Below are positions 5,790-6,514 of a stretch of 6,514 bases of DNA, piece after piece. Each line of letters opens with the position of its first letter. Position 1 is the first letter of the stretch. This DNA comes from Myxococcales bacterium (GTDB taxonomy: Bacteria; Myxococcota_A; Polyangia; Polyangiales; Polyangiaceae), in the NCBI GenBank assembly GCA_025362165.1, contig JANYHY010000717.1, positions 1 to 6,514 of the forward strand. Reading direction: 5' to 3'. Made by a program: the position numbers and the translations under genes. The notes beneath the pieces are model-generated. The model searched no databases. It was not told the origin of the DNA and saw only the letters and a program-made list of their open reading frames with translations.

Positions 5790-6514
5790 TCACCAAGCGT
5801 ACCTCTTGTCCCACTTCGCCGGCGGAAAGTATCGGTCACCACGGTCGCAGGCGATCGCGACGACGCAGCCCTCTTCACCTCGCGCGAGCATTGCCTTCGC
5901 GATCTGCACCGCGGCCCAGGCATTCGCGCCCGTGGAGTGACCGACCGAGATCCCTTCTTTTGAGAGGATTTCATCGGCCATGTCCCAACCGTCTTCCGTC
6001 GTCACGCGCATCGTCTCGTCGGGGACGGTAGGATCATAGATCGCGGGCACCAAGCTCGTCGGCAAATGCTTGAGACCCTCGAGGCCGTGCATCGCCTCCG
6101 CGGGCTCGACAGCGACGCATCGGATGGGACGAACCTGCAGCTTCATGCGTCTTGCGACGCCCATCATGGTCCCCGTCGTTCCGAGCCCAGCGACGAAGTG
6201 CGTGAGTCGATCCCCCACCGCGGAGAGGATCTCCGGACCGGTGCCGAGGAAGTGCGCGAGGGGGTTGGATGGGTTGCTGTATTGGTCCGGGTAGAAGTAT
6301 CGATCGGGTTCTTTTGAGACGATTTCTCTCACGAGACGGATCGCGCCGTCTGCGCCCTCCATCGGGTCGGACCAGACGATCTCCGTACCGAACGCGCGCA
6401 CCACGTCCTTGCGCGCCTGCGAGACGTTCGAGGGCATGACGAGGCGCACGGGGATGCCGAAGGCGGCGCCGAGCATGGAGTACGCGACGCCGGTGTTGCC
6501 GCTCGTGGAGTCGA
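5790..6514 (-). CDS. cysM: CysM-type PLP-dependent cysteine synthase (5' end outside window)
   Basis: This is the C-terminal 240 residues of a fold-type II PLP enzyme; about 70-80 N-terminal residues, including the Schiff-base lysine, lie beyond the right edge. Seen: the substrate-binding asparagine loop TSGNTG (fragment residues 3-8), a QYSNPSNPLAH segment, GTGPEIL, the PLP phosphate loop GLGTTGT (GTTGT at 111-115), VEP, and the pyridine-side loop SVGHSTGAN (189-197), ending DRGDRYF and a short basic tail. GTTGT rather than GTGGT is typical of CysM. The stretch from QY to VEP closely resembles mycobacterial CysM as I recall it, an O-phosphoserine sulfhydrylase that uses thiocarboxylated CysO. 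A lysine in GLEGLKHL aligns by eye with the Arg220 that recognises phosphoserine there. The enzyme would make cysteine from an activated serine, in the cytoplasm. The JAMM gene follows after 3 bases. CysM or related OASS is certain; substrate choice is inferred. Confidence 0.92.
   Translation of the reverse strand, partial: DSTSGNTGVAYSMLGAAFGIPVRLVMPSNVSQARKDVVRAFGTEIVWSDPMEGADGAIRLVREIVSKEPDRYFYPDQYSNPSNPLAHFLGTGPEILSAVGDRLTHFVAGLGTTGTMMGVARRMKLQVRPIRCVAVEPAEAMHGLEGLKHLPTSLVPAIYDPTVPDETMRVTTEDGWDMADEILSKEGISVGHSTGANAWAAVQIAKAMLARGEEGCVVAIACDRGDRYFPPAKWDKRYAW

Noticed and set aside
1..6514. tRNA, rRNA, CRISPR array, insertion sequence or attachment site
   Set aside because: No conserved RNA motifs, regularly spaced repeats, transposase frames or paired terminal repeats were found; almost all the sequence is accounted for by coding regions.

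Overview
The window is GC-rich, with strong G/C preference at third codon positions, GTG starts and dense packing of genes. Together with the protein types this suggests a myxobacterium-like deltaproteobacterium (Myxococcota, perhaps Polyangia). That placement is inferred from composition and protein character, not from a search. No rRNA, tRNA, CRISPR array, insertion sequence or phage gene is visible.

Left part (1-1134): the C-terminal end of a TldD/PmbA-family protein runs in from the left edge on the + strand and stops at 553. A 149-base hairpin-rich spacer follows, with three copies of a roughly 17-base repeat starting TAGTGCC. A small 85-residue helical protein lies on the - strand (703-960). 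A 174-base divergent spacer then holds two strong dyads and a good sigma70-like promoter (TTGGCA, 17 bases, AATACT).

Middle (1135-2382): a + strand membrane protein with a large soluble N-terminal half, three predicted membrane segments, and soluble beta-rich pieces on both sides of the last two. It may be a PH-like fold split by a membrane hairpin.

Right part (2372-6514): a compact - strand operon, read right to left. A CysM-type cysteine synthase (5' end outside the window) is followed after 3 bases by a JAMM/MPN+ metallopeptidase of Mec type. Two exported proteins come next, each beginning at a GTG that overlaps the previous stop codon as GTGA. CysM plus a Mec-type JAMM protease is the signature of cysteine synthesis on a ubiquitin-like sulfur carrier protein (CysO), as in mycobacteria. 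No carrier gene is in the window, so it would have to lie upstream or elsewhere.

The most unusual observation concerns the two exported proteins. Apart from cysteines in their signal sequences, all their cysteines fall into regular pairs: four pairs 40-41 residues apart in the lipoprotein and three pairs 38-46 apart in its neighbour. Each pair sits in a similar hydrophobic-strand context. This looks like seven copies of one disulfide-stapled beta module that I cannot assign to a named family. Why such proteins share an operon with a cysteine synthase and its partner protease is unknown.
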